Below are positions 5,058 through 5,939 of a DNA stretch of 5,939 nucleotides, one piece after another. Both the position numbers and the translations under genes were made by a program. The notes beneath the pieces are model-generated. The model was not told the origin of the DNA, did not search any database, and worked only from the letters and a program-made list of their open reading frames with translations. Each line of letters begins with the position of its first letter. Position 1 is the first letter of the stretch. Source of the stretch: CAZDUS01 sp964535015 (GTDB lineage: Bacteria; Verrucomicrobiota; Kiritimatiellia; CAIKKV01; CAITUY01); NCBI GenBank assembly GCA_964535015.1, contig CAZHRU010000128.1, positions 1 through 5,939 of the forward strand, in the 5' to 3' direction.

Positions 5058-5327
5058 TCAGGGTGAGATGGAGGGGGTGAGGCGGCGATTGCGGTAGTAG
5101 AGGGAAATGTCGATGAAAACCAGGATTGCGTTCAGTGTGTAGAGGGCGATGACGCCATCACGGTTGTAGAGGAGTTTGTGGATGATGCCGGAGATGTAAC
5201 CTGCCAGGACAATCCACAGGAAGATAACGCTCTTGCCGGCCGTGGATCTTGATTTCCATGACCGCGCGATGGAGAAGGGCCAGGCCGCGCCGAAGCAAAC
5301 CAGCATTGTTATCTCGAAGATACTCAT
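5058..5327 (-). CDS. Small three-helix membrane protein, PQ-loop/SemiSWEET-like size
   Basis: This 89-residue protein has three likely transmembrane helices: about 3-21 (IFEITMLVCFGAAWPFSI), 33-53 (SVIFLWIVLAGYISGIIHKL) and 58-78 (GVIALYTLNAILVFIDISLY). A basic loop ARSWKSRSTAGKS lies between the first two. The WPFS-x-x-x-SWKSRSTAGKS stretch resembles the PQ-x-x-x-x-K-S-G-S region of PQ-loop/SemiSWEET proteins, but the PQ pair itself is absent. I recall near-identical hypothetical proteins in many anaerobic bacteria, with no function known to me. The ATG at 5327 overlaps the NUDIX gene stop as ATGA and has no Shine-Dalgarno sequence, so translation should be coupled to that gene. The stop lies 3 bp from the tandem array. 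Sugar transport would be a guess; membrane location is well supported. Confidence 0.8.
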   Translation of the reverse strand: MSIFEITMLVCFGAAWPFSIARSWKSRSTAGKSVIFLWIVLAGYISGIIHKLLYNRDGVIALYTLNAILVFIDISLYYRNRRLTPSISP

Positions 5328-5932
5328 GGGAGGGTGTGCCCGGAGGGTTGGGACTGGGAGGTGTAGAGGAGCCAGGCGGAGAGGGTTTTGGCGTCCAGGA
5401 TTTGTCCGTTCCGGATGAGGCGGTCGAGGTCCTCGCGGGTAAAATACTCAACCGCGATGCGTTCATCGTGATCGCCCTGGGGGTGGGGGGCCCGTTCCGC
5501 GGAGACGGCGGCCGAATAAAGGTGGATGATTTCGCTGTTGTATCCCGGCGTGGGATAGACGGCGCCGAGGCGGCGGATGGAAACGACTTCATGTCCGGTT
5601 TCCTCGCGGATTTCACGGCGGGCGCAGTCCTCGGGGGCCTCACCGGGTTCGAGGCCACCCGCCACGATTTCCAGCAGGGCCTGTTCGGCGGCCTTGCGGA
5701 ACTGGCGGACGAGAACGTAGCGGCTGTCCGGGCAACGGGCCACGATGGCGACGGCGCCGGGATGGCGGATGATTTCACGGATCGCCCGGACTCCGGGTTC
5801 CAGTTCGACATCAACGACCTCCACCTTGAGCAGGCGTCCGGAGAAGGCGGTGCGGGAGGAGAGTGTGCGTTCGGTCACGGGGGTGCCGTGTCGCGGGGCG
5901 TGATCAGTGGCACTGGTCATCGCGCCATCCAT
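5324..5932 (-). CDS. NUDIX hydrolase, ADP-ribose pyrophosphatase type
   Basis: This protein of up to 202 residues carries a full NUDIX box: G92, then E98, R106-E107 and E110-E111-T-G113, in the spacing Gx5Ex7REUxEExG. The glutamates bind the divalent metals. Upstream are HPGAVAIVARCPDSRYVLVR (57-76) and QFRKAAEQALLEIVAGG (77-93), the dimer-type ADP-ribose pyrophosphatase pattern. A proline at 129 in YPTPGYNSE, 15 residues after the box, is the known mark of ADP-ribose-specific members. The likely reaction is ADP-ribose to AMP plus ribose 5-phosphate, in the cytoplasm. The ATG at 5932 lacks a ribosome site. The ATG at 5920 (four residues shorter) has GGA 7 nt upstream and may be the true start; an upstream extension past the window edge cannot be excluded. 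The stop overlaps the membrane-protein start by 4 bp. Confidence 0.92.
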   Translation of the reverse strand: MDGAMTSATDHAPRHGTPVTERTLSSRTAFSGRLLKVEVVDVELEPGVRAIREIIRHPGAVAIVARCPDSRYVLVRQFRKAAEQALLEIVAGGLEPGEAPEDCARREIREETGHEVVSIRRLGAVYPTPGYNSEIIHLYSAAVSAERAPHPQGDHDERIAVEYFTREDLDRLIRNGQILDAKTLSAWLLYTSQSQPSGHTLP

Positions 5933-5939
5933 AGAGGGT

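Overview
The window reads as a piece of a fairly G+C-rich bacterial chromosome. I cannot name the species. Two features suggest the PVC group (Lentisphaerae, Kiritimatiellota or Verrucomicrobia): an AraC-type regulator divergent from a uroporphyrinogen-decarboxylase-like gene, and an unusual E1 dehydrogenase with a long N-terminal lead and an internal insertion. This placement rests on recalled family patterns, not on a search. Nearly every gene is on the minus strand; the exception is the AraC-type regulator.

Layout. (1) 1-1589, minus: a DeoR-family repressor, followed 40 bp later by the N-terminal 248 codons of a thiamine-diphosphate-dependent 2-oxoacid/acetoin dehydrogenase E1 protein that runs off the left edge. 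A perfect 7-4-7 inverted repeat covers the deoR-type start codon and is a good candidate autoregulatory operator. (2) 1602-3162: a small defence/stability island of two unrelated type II toxin-antitoxin modules in tandem on the minus strand. One is Phd/YefM-like antitoxin plus RelE/ParE-like toxin, the other Phd-like antitoxin plus PIN-domain (VapC-type) toxin. In each, the antitoxin comes first and overlaps the toxin start (13 and 17 bp), and each has a short repeated or palindromic operator candidate upstream. (3) 3163-3353: non-coding DNA with a perfect 16-bp palindrome and a small GC hairpin resembling REP-type elements. (4) 3354-3731, minus: the first 125 codons of a UroD/MtaA-like methyltransferase-type gene, cut off by a stop beside the palindromic region and almost certainly a remnant. 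Divergent from it is an intact AraC-family regulator (3827-4714, plus). (5) 4803-5054: twelve 21-bp tandem units (a minisatellite) between the convergent ends of araC and the next operon. (6) 5058-5932, minus: a NUDIX hydrolase of the ADP-ribose pyrophosphatase type, translationally coupled by an ATGA overlap to an 89-residue three-helix membrane protein of PQ-loop/SemiSWEET-like size.

How the parts relate. The DeoR-E1 pair looks like a self-regulated catabolic operon. The AraC regulator probably once controlled the divergent UroD-like gene and whatever lay beyond it. The toxin-antitoxin island with its palindromic edge sits where the rest of that gene should be, so a deletion or insertion event there is the simplest reading. 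I do not see a clear new multi-gene system. The most unusual structures are the 21-bp array, which is open in several reading frames, the truncated UroD next to the TA island, and the start-codon palindrome of the DeoR gene.
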